Shown: piece by piece, positions 13,430 through 24,633 of the stretch
Numbering within the stretch: position 1 is the first letter of the stretch
Layout of the letters: each line of letters begins with the position of its first letter
NCBI GenBank assembly: GCA_019914995.1
Contig: CM034129.1
Location: forward strand, 7,019,725 to 7,083,724
Length of the DNA stretch: 64,000 nucleotides
Origin: Acanthochlamys bracteata
Taxonomy: Eukaryota; Streptophyta; Magnoliopsida; Pandanales; Velloziaceae
Direction: 5' to 3'
Notes under the pieces: model-generated
What the model was told of the DNA's origin: nothing
What the model saw: only the letters and a program-made list of their open reading frames with translations
The model's database searches: none
Program-made: the position numbers and the translations under genes

Positions 13430-14005
13430 TTGATCTCAAGTTAGTGCTCGGCTCTACGCATACAGCTGCAATCCGAAGCAACTACTCCATGTGTGTGGTA
13501 ATCCAGACATGTCGTTGCTTTGTATTTTCGGTCTAACAACCCCGATTCTCGTCTCTTTGGCATCGGCAACGCCGCCCACTACACAATATCAGTCCCTCGT
13601 TTCATAATTCAAGTACTTTAACAAAAAGTTTCTGGTGAGAAGCTCCAGAATCACAATCCCAAGATAGTAGACATCGGACTTAGGCGAAACACGACAAAGC
13701 TTGACGAACCCTGGTGAATATAGTAGACGATCAGAGGGTAGCTGCAGTGAGATTATTGAGGAGACCGCAATCAACCAGGAGCGGTTCGTTATTGGTCCCG
13801 ATGAGAATCTCTACGAATTTCAGGTTACCGTGTGGTAATTCTGTTGTCAATGAGATCTTTGCATATAAGTACGCCATTCCTTAATGGGAGCTGGCCAGTC
13901 AAATATATACGGTATTTAGGAATTCTTTTCACTCGACAACAATATGTCTCATTCCTCAATTCTTGCGAAATCCTGAATTCGCCATCTCACGTCTTCTCTC
14001 ACATT
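13430..14005 (-). pseudogene. LRR receptor-like kinase (PRK-type) kinase-domain relic
   Basis: The minus strand carries two adjoining kinase fragments in different frames. The first, near 13740-13870, reads LPHGNLKFVEILIGTNNEPL, matching the HGNLKSSNxLL catalytic-loop region of pollen-receptor-kinase-type LRR kinases, and ends at a stop. The second, 13774 down to 13589, reads FVKLCRVSPKSDVYYLGIVI then LELLTRNF, matching the subdomain IX 'K(T/S)DVYSFGVVILELLTGKFP' block. Further relics of the C-terminal lobe continue to about 13430 with frame breaks. At least one frameshift and several stops make it non-functional. LRRs, membrane segment and start codon are absent. Family members usually lack the catalytic Asp in the HGNLK loop, so that feature is not a lesion. 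It lies just upstream of the LTR element at 14146. Confidence 0.65.
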
Positions 14006-14145
14006 ACACTCGTACAGATCTAGATTTCTTTCTTTACAAGTATTTATTTTTATTTGTGTTAATTAGGATTTAATCCCTCATATTTTCAATTTTTGTTTGT
14101 TGGGGATTTTAGTTTTTGATTTGTGGTGGTTAGAGTTTTTCTCTT

Positions 14146-15157
14146 TGTTGAAAATCTCAAATATTTTGATGATAATACATATTTGAGAATCATTGCTAAA
14201 CTATAAACATGTCTACATTGGATTCGAATAGCATATAGAGGTGGACAGAAATCATGCAGAAGTTGGCGAAGTATTGAGACTTTACTAATGCCAACTTCGG
14301 ACATGCGCATCTTTCTACACATGGCACCAAACGAAGCTCTCTTCATAGCATTTAAAAGATGACTTGACACATAGTAAATTGCCCAAAAAGACGAAATTTC
14401 ATCAGGTATTAAAGACAGAAAAATTTTATGAAGTTCGCTGGTTACACTATAGAATATCACTAGATTTACTAGACATCACATTGACACGTTAAACGACAAA
14501 CGTTATATCTCTCAGCTCAGGTAGAAATTTGGAGATCGGATTTTTTCTATAGATAATAGATATCTTGAAGTTTCTATTTGTCCAGAATTCGCTCATTCTA
14601 TGAAGAAACGAATCTTTAAAAAATGGGAAAAACTTACTATTTTGCACCTACCATTTCTGAATGTACCTGAGTGAATCCGATCTGGACCGCAACATGTAAA
14701 TCCAATATCTCTCAACTCGAATCATACTTTGGAGATTTAATTTTTGCTACTGAAAACTGACTCATGGATCTATTTAAAGTCCAAAGTTTAGGCAATATCA
14801 TCTACTAACGAAGTCTAAAGAATCTTTAAAATGACTAGACAGAATAAATTTTAGACCGGACAGAACCATACTAACTATGAGTGTGCCAAAGTTATACTTA
14901 GTTTCTTACTCGTGCTAATTAGTGTAGCTGATTTCAGAAGAGGCTAGATCAATCAAAGATATATTTCGATTATTTATTTATAGATTTTATGGAGAGGTAT
15001 TGGAAGATATCAAGAATATCTATAAAGATGGAAAGAATTCATCGTGCATATAACTCCTACCATATCTACTTCAAACACTCATATTTTGGCCATCTGTTTG
15101 AATTTTAATACGATATTTATATACAGATTATAGAGGACATTCTGGAGAATTTTGGAT
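14146..15157 (+). repeat. Left LTR, 3'-truncated
   Basis: This aligns along its length with 17447 to about 18450 (for example GCTGATTTCAGAAG at 14929 and 18230) and diverges after about 15157. The U5-like end and primer-binding site present in an intact element are missing, which implies an internal deletion reaching into the body. Confidence 0.75.
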
Positions 15158-15499
15158 TGTGTTATTTGTGATTTTATTGGCTTGAAAATGAATTTAAAGA
15201 TAGTTTCAAAATTGCATTTATTTTACTTGATTTGTTTGAATTTTTTATTTTAACGGCCATGTCTAAAGGAGTTAGATGGGCACTACTAAAACAATTCTTT
15301 CATTATATTGTGTTCTTTTCTTATTAAGTGTTTTAATGATCTATAAATTTTTTCTTACATTGTTAAGCTGATGTCTACTGAATTTCGGTTTGACTTCGTT
15401 TCCTCTCACCAAAAATAAAATCTTAGCTACCATTCCTCTTCTTCCTCCCCGCGGCCGAGCTAACCCATCTTCTCCCAAGCCGATCCGGCCAAATCTCTT

Positions 15500-16680
15500 G
15501 AAATCCTTACTACAAATCACAATGCCGAAACATTGTTTGATGAAGAGAAGTTTGTTAGGAAGAAAGCCTTCGCCAACTACCATAAGCATAAGAAGTTCAC
15601 CGTGCTTGCTCCAATAAAAATCAAATTTGATGACTTTGCTTATACCAGACTGAATGTACCAAGATATCTTTGAGTTCTAAGGATGATAATTTTTTGCAAG
15701 ACTGCCCGGAGATCTACTATGAAGATGTTGTTGGAACTTCTACGTAAACCTCAAACTTGACACCTTATCCGATTTCTTAACTATAGTGTATGGCATAGAG
15801 ATACACATCAATTTGCATACTATGAAGACTTGGAGATAGTTCAAATGAGCAAGATCGACCATCTCAAGTGGGCTTTAGACACAAATTATGTTAAACCCGA
15901 GGACATTCAATCTACCGCTCACTTGCCATTGTTGCCCCGAGCGCTCCTACATATCATTAGCCGTATCTTGGTCTCTAGAAGAGGTAGCCGGAATGATATC
16001 TTAAACTTTGAGTCCTACGTGCTCTGGAGATTAATTGAGCGCCTACCGATGAACCTCACTAGCATCATGTGCGGACACATTGTGAGTGTTGCTCCAGGTG
16101 AAAATAAGCAGTTTCCTTATGCACTTGTTATTACCAAGATATGCGGTAAAAAGGATGTTCCTTTGGAAAGGTATAATGACTTGGTGTTGAGTAATTTATT
16201 TGTATTGGATTTGAAATCTTTTAGGGGATTATATGGAGCTGATGAGGAGATTGATGAGAAACTTAATGAATCGATGCACGGAGAGGCACCAGCAGCAAAG
16301 AACAGCAACTTGAGGCATTAACACAGCAAGATTTATCCAATGCACAGTAAGCTTTCAGTGAATCAGTAGCTACATCAAGTGGACAACCAGCTGCACCACG
16401 TCACATGGTATGAGTACTTTTTCATCATTTAAAGGCTAAAAATGAGCTAACAAAGATCCGAATGAGTTTTGAACTCTTGAGGAAAGCACACTTAACATGT
16501 TCAATGGTTTCCATAGAAGGATCAAAGAGTTAGATAAAGGACTGCGAATAAGTTGAAAGTTTGGTTGAACAACTTAGCAAGTTGTTAGATGATATATTTG
16601 AAGGATTCAAGGAATAGTTAAAGGATCAAGATGACTTGTAAATCCTCTAACCCTCATCCACACCTTCTACCTGAACTTCT
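15500..16680 (+). pseudogene. Putative plant transposon protein relic
   Basis: The longest open part, 15830-16321, encodes 163 residues. It includes the block LWRLIERLPMNL, then GHIVSVAPGENKQFPYALVI followed by TKICGKKDVPLE. This resembles the conserved 'L-PYG-ML-T-I-hFGVPL' region of the protein family annotated in many plant genomes as 'putative plant transposon protein'. Upstream, around 15520-15670, another frame reads FDEEKFVRKKAFANYHKHKK, the usual N-terminal segment of this family, before a stop. A charged tail with stops continues to about 16680. The gene is therefore broken into at least three pieces by stops and shifts. The family's biochemical function is not established. Its position between two LTRs shows it is element cargo rather than a host gene. 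Confidence 0.55.
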
Positions 16681-16717
16681 AAATGTAAAGAAGCGTAAAC
16701 CTAGCGCATCCTATCTA

Positions 16718-16979
16718 GGGTGCGTTTGGCATCCCATTTGAAAACCTGCTTTTCAACTTTTCTCAATTTTATATTTTTCAATACATATTTTATAGGTATT
16801 AAGAAAATTTATTTAAAAATTTAGATAGTTTAGAAAAATTTTACGTAATGAGATCTTTTTATTACATATTTTTATTATTTTTTGGAAGTAAAAAAAGTAG
16901 AGCTCGTTTTTCAAAAAGGACAAAAATACTCCTTATTTCAGAAAAAGCTCCATTTCATAAACAATTCCAAATGCACCCT
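16718..16979. mobile_element. Tourist-like MITE inside the LTR element
   Basis: Ends GGGTGCGTTTGG and CCAAATGCACCC are near-perfect 12-bp inverted repeats, flanked by CTA and TTA, a fit to the 3-bp TWA duplication of PIF/Harbinger-derived Tourist MITEs. It is 262 bp long, AT-rich and has no coding capacity. It inserted after the LTR element and is the best preserved member of the AT-rich MITE set in this window. Confidence 0.75.
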
Positions 16980-17429
16980 TAGGCTATTCGCTCATGGACT
17001 TGCTGTTTCTGTTTTGATTTATTTTTCTGCATGCTTTATGTGTTTCTGTTTTGTAGTTGTTGTTTTTTTGTTTTGAATTTTGTGTTGCTGGCTTATATAG
17101 ACTTTGCTTTCAGAAAATTGTTTTCTATCTTATTTAATGTACTTTGTTGGAGTGAATGAATGGATGTTGGTACTACATCCCAGACTTTTTGATATGACAA
17201 GAGGAGAAATTTTTGTGAGAATTATTATGTATTGAAGCACTTAAATAGGGGGAGAAAATTGCATATACATAGAGGGAGATATTTTTTTCTTGATGGATCA
17301 TTATCTCTGAATGAAGCATGAAGAAAAAGGGACATCGAGATTTTTATACTGAGCTAGTGACTATTACAAATGCTATGAATATGTTCTTCTACTCATACCA
17401 GCAAATAATTGTTTAAATATTTTGTCATC

Positions 17430-17446
17430 ATAAAAAAGGGGAAGAT
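17430..17446 (+). other. Polypurine tract
   Basis: A purine-rich run (AAAAAAGGGGAAGA) directly upstream of the right LTR start. In copia elements of the SIRE/Maximus type the tract has this form and position; it primes plus-strand DNA synthesis. Confidence 0.7.
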
Positions 17447-19378
17447 TGTTGAAAATTCAAGTATTTTGATGATAACATATATTTTAAAATCATTGCTAAG
17501 CTATAAATATCTCCACATTAGATTTGAATAGCATATCGAGATGGATAGAATTTATGCAGAAATTGGCTAAGCGTTGATGCTTTGCTATCATGTTAACTTT
17601 GGACGTGTATATCTTTCTCCATACGACACCAAACGAAGATCTCTTAATAGCATTTGAAAGATAGCTTGATACATAATAAATGGAAACCAAGAGGATGATA
17701 TTTAATCAGGTGTTGAAGACAAGAAAATTCTTTAAAATTCGCTAGTCACATTGTCAAACGTCATTGGACCAAATGGACAGCACTTTGACATGTCAAACAG
17801 CAAACATTATATTCTCAGCTCAGACGAGATTTTGGAGATTGGATTTTTCTATTGATAGTACATATCTTGAAATTTGTACTGTCCAAAACTTCGCTCATTT
17901 CATGAAAAAACGAACCCTACAAAAATCGAAGAAGCTCACTATTTTGCAACTGCCATTTCTAGATGTACCCGAGTGAACCTGATCTGGACCACAATGTGCA
18001 AATTCGATATCTCTCAGCTCGAGCAATATTTTGGAAATATAATTTTTGCTACTGAAACCTAACTCATTAATCTATCTATAGTTCAAAGTTTAGGCAATAT
18101 TATCTACTAACGAATGTAAAAAAAATTTCAGAGTGACTGAACATAATACATTTTAAATTGGACAGAACCATAATAGCTATGAATACGCCCAAGTTATTTT
18201 TGGTTCCCTACTTATGCCAATTAGTTGCAGCTGATTTCAGAAGGGATTAGATCAATCAAAGTATATATTAAGAATATTTATCTCCAGATTTTTATGGAGA
18301 TGATATTGGAAGATATAAAATATATTTACAAAGATGGAATGAAGTCATCATGCATACAACTCCTATTAGATATACTTCAAACACTCATATGTTACTATCC
18401 CTTTGAATTTTAATATGATACTTATATGCAAATCGGAGGACATCTTGGAGATTAATTTTATGGAAAAAAATTATATTGATTCCTAGATAAAATCTATCAC
18501 AAAAATTTATATGTCAGTAGAAACCCTAGAAAGCACTTGGATCATTGGATTGGTTTGAGCCATCATATGACATCCAATTCACTTGAGATTTTGAATAAGT
18601 GTGCCTGAGGCATAACAAATGAGATTTACATCAGCAAATAATGGCCAGGCAAGAAAATAAATCGAAGAAAATTTTAGAGGAGAAGTAGCAACCGAGAAAT
18701 CACATCTACTAGCCGTTTGCTTTAATCTTGGCATACATCTTTTCTAGCCTTTGGAAGATTCACCCATTGCAGCAAATGTGATCTTCAAATAGAGGAGAAG
18801 ACATCTCTATATAGCTGCAGCATTGAGGACAAAAAAAAAACATGAATATATTTTTATATAGCACACATCGACCATTATCTTGCAACCCGACAAAGAGATC
18901 ATTTTCACCAAAAGCATTTTCCTGAGTCTCATTCTCTTTGTTTTCTTTTGTGAGATCCCTTAAGCTTTCATATTGTTAGACATCATTGTTAGGAGATCTC
19001 TTGAGCTAGAACCCTTGATCCTTGTAACATTGAGAGAGGTTGTTGGGGGACTTGCGAGTTCTCGGTTTGCTAGTTTAGTTATAAGTTAGCGGGTTTCTTC
19101 TAGGCCTTTGCGGGTTGTAGCCGAAGGGACTTTGCAAAGTCTAAAAAGCTTGTTAGGGTTGTTCTTGAGAGGAGACTCGATTGAGACTGAGGTTTTTTGC
19201 GAAAGCTAAGTCTTCATTGATTGTACATTAGCTTAACGTTAGTGAATTTCGCTTGCGGTGTCAAGTGACGTGGACATAGGTACCGCGGTGCCGACCCATG
19301 TAAAAATTTTCGGTGTGCTGATTTATTTACATTTCTTAGCACTTTTAATTATTTTGTTTGAATTATTTTGTGCTAACA
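17447..19378 (+). repeat. Right LTR, full length (1.93 kb)
   Basis: Begins TGTTGAAAATTC and ends TGCTAACA. Its first kilobase pairs with the left LTR at 14146-15157. The last part (about 19020-19378) is GC-richer and includes the GGTACCGCGGTGCC stretch before the AT-rich terminus. No coding frame of note. Confidence 0.75.
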
Positions 19379-19722
19379 CTTCAGTGCAGGTTATAGTCAA
19401 TGTTTAGTCACTCGTCAGTAATATTCTGGTCGACTAGCAGATAACTGATCTGTGACTGCTTTTTAAATAGTGACTGTTTCAGTTCAAATTTGCCATAATT
19501 CAATTCACTTCACCTCTTGAGTTGATATTACCCAGGTTTCTCTTACACCCTTTTTGATGATTTTATTTGGTTCTTTGTTGGTTTCATTTAGATTTGCCCA
19601 ATTCGAAATTACTGATTGCAATTTGGTGCACTTTCATTGAGTTAACTTGTTCTGTGTTGACAAATAAAATATACTTTATGCAATTCAAGGATTGTCATTG
19701 TTCAAAAAATATATCTAGAACA

Positions 19723-19892
19723 TAGGGCTATTAAAAGATTAATCCGATTTTGACCTATTTATTAAATAGGTTAGATTAACGATGGTGATTTTGACTTATA
19801 TATATATGGCTCGAGTTAAGATTGAATGATTTTACCTCGATTATTAAATATATTGACCAAAATTTGATGCACAATCCAAATTATCACTCCTA
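19723..19892. mobile_element. Short hAT-type MITE relic
   Basis: About 170 bp with ends TAGGGCTATTA and TTATCACTCCTA, a decayed version of the TAGGGGTGGCAATT-type termini of the larger elements at 36002 and 47397. Inside are 'dicdirectional' remnants of the same kind (TTATTAAATAGGTTAGATTA). The flanking 8-mers CTAGAACA and CTTTAAAT agree at only about half their positions. Confidence 0.35.
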
Positions 19893-20175
19893 CTTTAAAT
19901 TAACTTTATTAATAATTTTAGTTTAATTTTTTATATTCATATAATTTTAAATAATATTAGATATAATTTAACATAAATAAATTAATTATTTAACATAAAA
20001 AAATTGATCATGTAGTAAAATATGCTATTTATAAATTCTTATAATAAAATCAATTAGAGGTAAAGTTCTTATAATAAATACATCACATGCTAATTTCTTA
20101 AAGTTTTTAAAATTTTGAGAAATAACAAAGAAGGGTAGTCGAGGAAAAAATATTGAAATTTAATATTAATCTCCG

Positions 20176-20198
20176 TTACACTCCATATTGGAGTGTAA
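20176..20198. repeat. Perfect short palindrome
   Basis: TTACACTCCA, loop TAT, TGGAGTGTAA: a 10-bp perfect stem with a 3-base loop. It could be the core of a decayed fold-back element, since similar leader-like CCATTCACC sequence lies about 110 bp downstream. No function is implied. Confidence 0.4.
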
Positions 20199-21532
20199 GA
20201 CTTTAATCTTCAAATAGTGCTTTTCAATATTAAACAATTTATCTTCTTTAATCTTAATGAAGATTGCCAAATAGGTAAACGAAGGTGAATTGATTTATCT
20301 TTACCTCCATTCACCCTCATTCATCTCAATCCAAATAGTTCGTTATTGTCTTCTTGCTTTTTTGGTGTAAGACGCATTCAAATAAATTATTTTGACATCC
20401 TTCTTTTTTTGAAAGAAAACTAAGAGAAATGATCAATCCGTGATGCAATGTTCAGATTACGATTAGAGCTGCTCTAGACGTACATGAACTGAGTGATTCG
20501 AAGGAATGGGAAATCTATAACCATTAAAGGATGACTTTTGCATGCTTCTATAAGTTCACATTGGTTGGAAGATTGATTCGTCATTCAGTGAACGGAAGTC
20601 ACAACTAGCTACTTCCCAAAAATAACAATTTGTATGGACTTTCTGAGTAATGGTGTAACATAAAATCGACTAAAGGGCTAATCCAGAATTACATTTTCTC
20701 TATTTAGGCCAATCAAGCCCATTTACATCTGAGAAAACATATAAATAATTAGTGTAGCTATGTAAGAAGAGCAAGAGTTGTGCGGCGCATAGAAAAATAA
20801 CTATCTTCTTAGTTACATGCTTCAAATTTATTCCCTTATAACGTAAAGAACAATAAAAATAATTTTCCACAAATAATATGAAGGATATAGGATTAGTGGT
20901 ACTTACTTTTTTATATTATAATAAAATATAGTACAGTAAAATGATACTTTTTTCAACCAATATTCAAGATCTGAGAATACAAAGAATACAAATCTCACTT
21001 TCACTCACTTAGGTTCTTACTCACGCTCTATTTGGAGTGGTATATAAAAACTACTTCAATCTCCGGTTGGAATGCAATCTCTCACACAATATACTTTAGA
21101 GTGGAACATTTTTTCTCATTTTTCTTCATGAACGCATATGGTAGGATGGCTCCTCGTTTTATAAGCGTGGATGGAAGCATGAAAAAGCATACAAAAATTC
21201 CTTAACACACGCCAGGTTAGAATTTTATCTAATACCGCTTATTTAAGTAATTTATCTCACCATAATTACTTAGTGAAATTTAGAGAATTCACTAGACTAA
21301 TCTACATCCGGGTTGGACATCATAATGGGGATTAGTCCATCATCAACCGAATATCAATTATGTGAAAAGAGTAAACAAACTATCTACTCTTAAGAGCTAA
21401 CTAATTAGACATACGATCTTTCTTTGTAAATTCTATGATCCTTGTTTTATTACTTGAACTAAACATAACGTCGATTCAAAAGTTTCGTAAGATGTGGTAA
21501 ATTGTAAGAATATGAGATTCCATTCACATAAT

Positions 21533-21815
21533 CACTACAAAAGAGAGCACAAATTGCAACAAAAATATTGATCGCTAATACAAAGGCACGGTCCTTCATA
21601 ATTTTAACGACTAGCAGAAGCGAATCGTAAGTACGATCGCATTAGGATGGTTGTCAAGGCTTTTGCAACCAGCATATAGACAACGGTGGCAATCAATCTA
21701 ACCATTCGCGACCAACGCGGTATAGATATTCGTGACTATGTCAAGGTGATCACTAAAGAAAATTATTTGCGACCAGCAAATGCTGGTCGTAAACAGTTAA
21801 ATTGCTGATAAGAGT
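21533..21815 (+). mobile_element. CACTA (En/Spm) terminal fragment
   Basis: Begins with CACTACAAAAGAGAGC, the canonical CACTA-superfamily terminus. It is followed by sub-terminal motifs repeated in both orientations (GCGACCAACG; GCGACCAGCA and its complement). These form a 9-bp hairpin, CGACCAGCA-AA-TGCTGGTCG, at 21770-21789. Such arrays are where CACTA transposases bind. No matching TAGTG end was found at a credible distance, so only one end, or a truncated non-autonomous copy, is present. Confidence 0.55.
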
Positions 21816-22099
21816 ACAAATTTATACAAGTTTAGTAATTTTGTTGTATTGTAAATGTTGATTTTCGTCCATATATGGTAAATTACATTACTTGTGTTAA
21901 TAATAGATAAAGATTGAAGAAGTTGAAGAATCTAAGAAAAGAAAAACGAAAGAAAAGAAAGAATGAACAAGTGGGCCTTATTCTTAGCTAGACCCAACAT
22001 TAATTGAAGAAAAAAAGTGATTAATGAAGGCAAGTTTCTCACGTGAGAGTGGAAGCACTAATTTCAATGTTCTTTCCTTATCACTTCTCAACCGCAAGT

Positions 22100-23215
22100 C
22101 TTCGAACCAGCCTGAAACCTTTTACTTCATTTTCCAAGCTGTGTTCTCATCTTTAGGAGGACTCTAGCGTGAATCTCGTCTAGCAGTAATCTCCACGCTG
22201 AAATTCTCTACGTCAAAGAAATTCTATATACTAGATTTCAACGGCAAGAGTCGTGTTTTGTTTGAATTCTTCAGTTTTGGTTTGGAGAGTATTCCTAACA
22301 AATCAGGGAGGTGAAGAAGCGGTGTCTGAAAGGAGGGAAGAGGACAAAAAGTAAGCAGAGAGACGAAACTACAGGACATTAAGCTTTGTTATTACAGTTT
22401 TGATTTCTCTTCTCTTATATTTATTTGAATCAACTTTGTTGTTTGTAATAGTATGTGTAATGAAACTCTAGACTTGGAATTTTGGGTGAAACTCTAGTTT
22501 AAGTTATTTGGATTTTTGAATATGTTGTGATGTATGATTGTTAAATGAATTGTGATTTACAAATCTTTATATGAATTGTGATTTTGATGTTAAATAATAT
22601 CTAAATTATTTGATTATTTTGTTTGCGAGAATCTATAGGAAAATAATTTGAGATCTTAGGATTATTAACTATAATTAATGTTTTCTAGACCAAATTAACA
22701 TGATTATATGATTTTTTATTTCGTTAGATCTTAATGAATCTCTAGTTTAATTCTAAACTGGCCAAAGTTAGAGTAAATTTAGATATATGTGATTCTAAAT
22801 TGGACCAAGGTCATAGTTATAACTAGAAATCTAACTTAAGAACTAGACCAAAATATTATATATGAAATCTTTACATTAATCAATAAAAATCATCAGACTT
22901 ATTTAAGGATTCAAGCAAAGGAAACTAGTGGTGGATCCTAAACTTTTAGTTATTTTGCCATCTCCGTTTTCAGAAAAATATATTGTTTGTTTACTTGCTT
23001 TTTATTTTAATACTTATTTGAATCTTCATTTTATATATTTTGTGAGATTAGTTTGACTTAGAGTTAGCCTCGTCGATCGAACATGTTATTTGCTATATGA
23101 TAAATGATCACTGCATTTGCGCAATAATGTAGGAGAGAGTCCCTAAAATTTCTTAGATGATTTTAGCCTTATCAAGTTTTTGTTGCCATTGCAGGGGAAT
23201 GTTGTGTTTAACTTT
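22100..23215 (+). mobile_element. Athila/Tat-like gypsy LTR relic with primer-binding site
   Basis: The block ends with TTATCAAGTTTTTGTTGCCA then TTGCAGGGGAATG (about 23176-23209). This is a worn form of the TTTTTGGCGCCGTTGCCGGGGA primer-binding region that follows the 5' LTR of Athila/Tat gypsy elements. Upstream, 22440-23180 aligns in the same orientation with 42130-43060 (for example TATTTAAGGATTCAAGCAAA against TATTTAAGGATTCAAACAAA), so this is a dispersed repeat. The body downstream is not recognisable. LTR borders are not resolved. Confidence 0.5.
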
Positions 23216-23820
23216 GATTTAATCTAGTCTCTCTTAGATTTATTCTTTCGTTGATCTTTGCATTCTTTTTTCATTTTATTTTTGCCATTTGTGTGAATTG
23301 AGTAAATGAGTTAGCAGCGATAGGATGAGTTAGTTTATGAACATGGTACTTATCCTCTTTCGTTATATTATTTACTCAAATAATTTAATTTTATATTTCA
23401 AATAGATTATTTAAACCGTTAGATATATTTAGTAATATAATATTATTGTTCACATAAGGTTTTATCAAATTTGCAAAAAAGTTAATATTCTGATTTCAAC
23501 CGTATAAATTGTTAAATCGTATATGTTCATCGATTATTTATTGGGATGAGTAGAAACATCATCCAAATGATCTAAAACTTTGCCAACAAAATATATGAAA
23601 AGTATATATATACACTCTTTATAATAATAAAATAAAGAGAAATCTAAATAGTAAAAAATATAATTATAAGAAAAGATATTCAAAATAATTAAAAGGATCT
23701 TTTCAATAATTAAAAACATATATATAAAATAATTATATATTGACTCATATCAATATCATAAGACTAGTTGTTTAACGGAACATCAAATCTTAAACTTTGT
23801 TAACTTCAGTTGAAGTCAAT
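23216..23820. other. Intergenic, AT-rich
   Basis: Follows the Athila-like primer site. No coding, repeat or structural signal beyond high AT content was recognised. Confidence 0.5.
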
Positions 23821-23826
23821 AGATGC

Positions 23827-24488
23827 TAGTTTTAAAATCCAACCTGGTGTATGAATCGATAAAATTAACGAGTTATCAGGTCACCGGTTAACCGGACAGG
23901 TCACCAGATCGACTCAATAGGTCAAATTAGATTTATTAAATAAATATTAATATATAAATACAATTATATGCATTATATAGCATTTTCTGTAGCAACTATT
24001 AAAAAATTTTTAAAATGATTATATACAAGAAATATTGAATATATTTTTAAAATTATATTTTTCATATTTTTTCAGCTATAGTATTTAAGACAATATCCAA
24101 AGAGACCTAATATATAGTAAGATCTATATATTTTATGCATTACAAAGAACAAATTATCTACACCATATTTTGTTTATTTATTATTTTTTAATAAAGTATA
24201 AAAGATGAGAAAATAAACTAATAATAAAAAAGTACTCGATAAAATGCATATTTTAACGTGTTAATGAAGGTGTTTCTCTATTTTAAATAAATATCTTTTA
24301 TAAAAAATACTAAAATTTAGTCGACCCGTCCAACCGGATCATCGAGTTGACCCGGGATCCGGCCGGATCGACCCGAGTCTTAGTAGGTCGCTTGCGCGTT
24401 CCAATTTTATGTTAATTCGGTCCGAAGTCGGTGCTGGATCACCGGTTTTTTATTCGACCCGGCCGATATGGGCAGAGTTTTAAACCTA
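23827..24488. mobile_element. Inverted-terminal-repeat element downstream of XTH
   Basis: Left end TAGTTTTAAAATCCAACC and right end GGGCAGAGTTTTAAACCTA are imperfect inverted repeats. Both ends hold CCGG/CGACCCG-rich sub-terminal blocks (for example CCGGTTAACCGGACAGG at left and GGATCCGGCCGGATCGACCC at right) around an AT-rich core. TAGATG occurs just outside both ends (23820 and 24493), a possible target duplication, though the exact borders differ by a few bases. It is probably a non-autonomous hAT-type element. Its right border is only about 145 bp beyond the XTH stop codon. Confidence 0.5.
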
Positions 24489-24633
24489 TGAGTAGATGTC
24501 GTTTGAAGATTTAACTTGTACATATGTTGAGCACATCACTATAATGCAATACACAATCATTTCATTTTAAGTTCAACATTTTCACTTGTTCTTCCCTTAT
24601 ATTAATTAGGCCAAACAAACATTATTTTTATAT

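Larger units (their letters stand above)
14146..19378 (+). mobile_element. Non-autonomous LTR retrotransposon (SIRE-like LTRs)
   Basis: The element is bounded by two direct repeats that both start TGTTGAAAAT: left 14146-15157 and right 17447-19378. The right one ends in TAACA. A polypurine tract (AAAAAAGGGGAAGATTG) sits directly before the right LTR. The interior has no polymerase; it carries a decayed gene of the 'putative plant transposon protein' type (about 15500-16680) and an inserted MITE. The long copia-like LTRs plus this cargo fit a large non-autonomous LTR element. The left LTR has lost roughly its last 0.9 kb together with the primer-binding site, so the element is dead. Flanks CTCTT (left) and CTTCA (right) do not form a clean 5-bp target duplication. 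Confidence 0.75.
19379..21532. other. Intergenic with small repeat relics
   Basis: No gene recognised. Contains a short hAT-like relic (19723-19892), a perfect 10-bp palindrome with 3-bp loop at 20176-20198, and sequence around 20950-21530 that may be old LTR material but could not be paired with another copy. Confidence 0.45.

Noticed and set aside
14141-19383. A target-site duplication for the SIRE-like LTR element.
   Set aside because: CTCTT and CTTCA do not match as 5-bp repeats, so no duplication is claimed.
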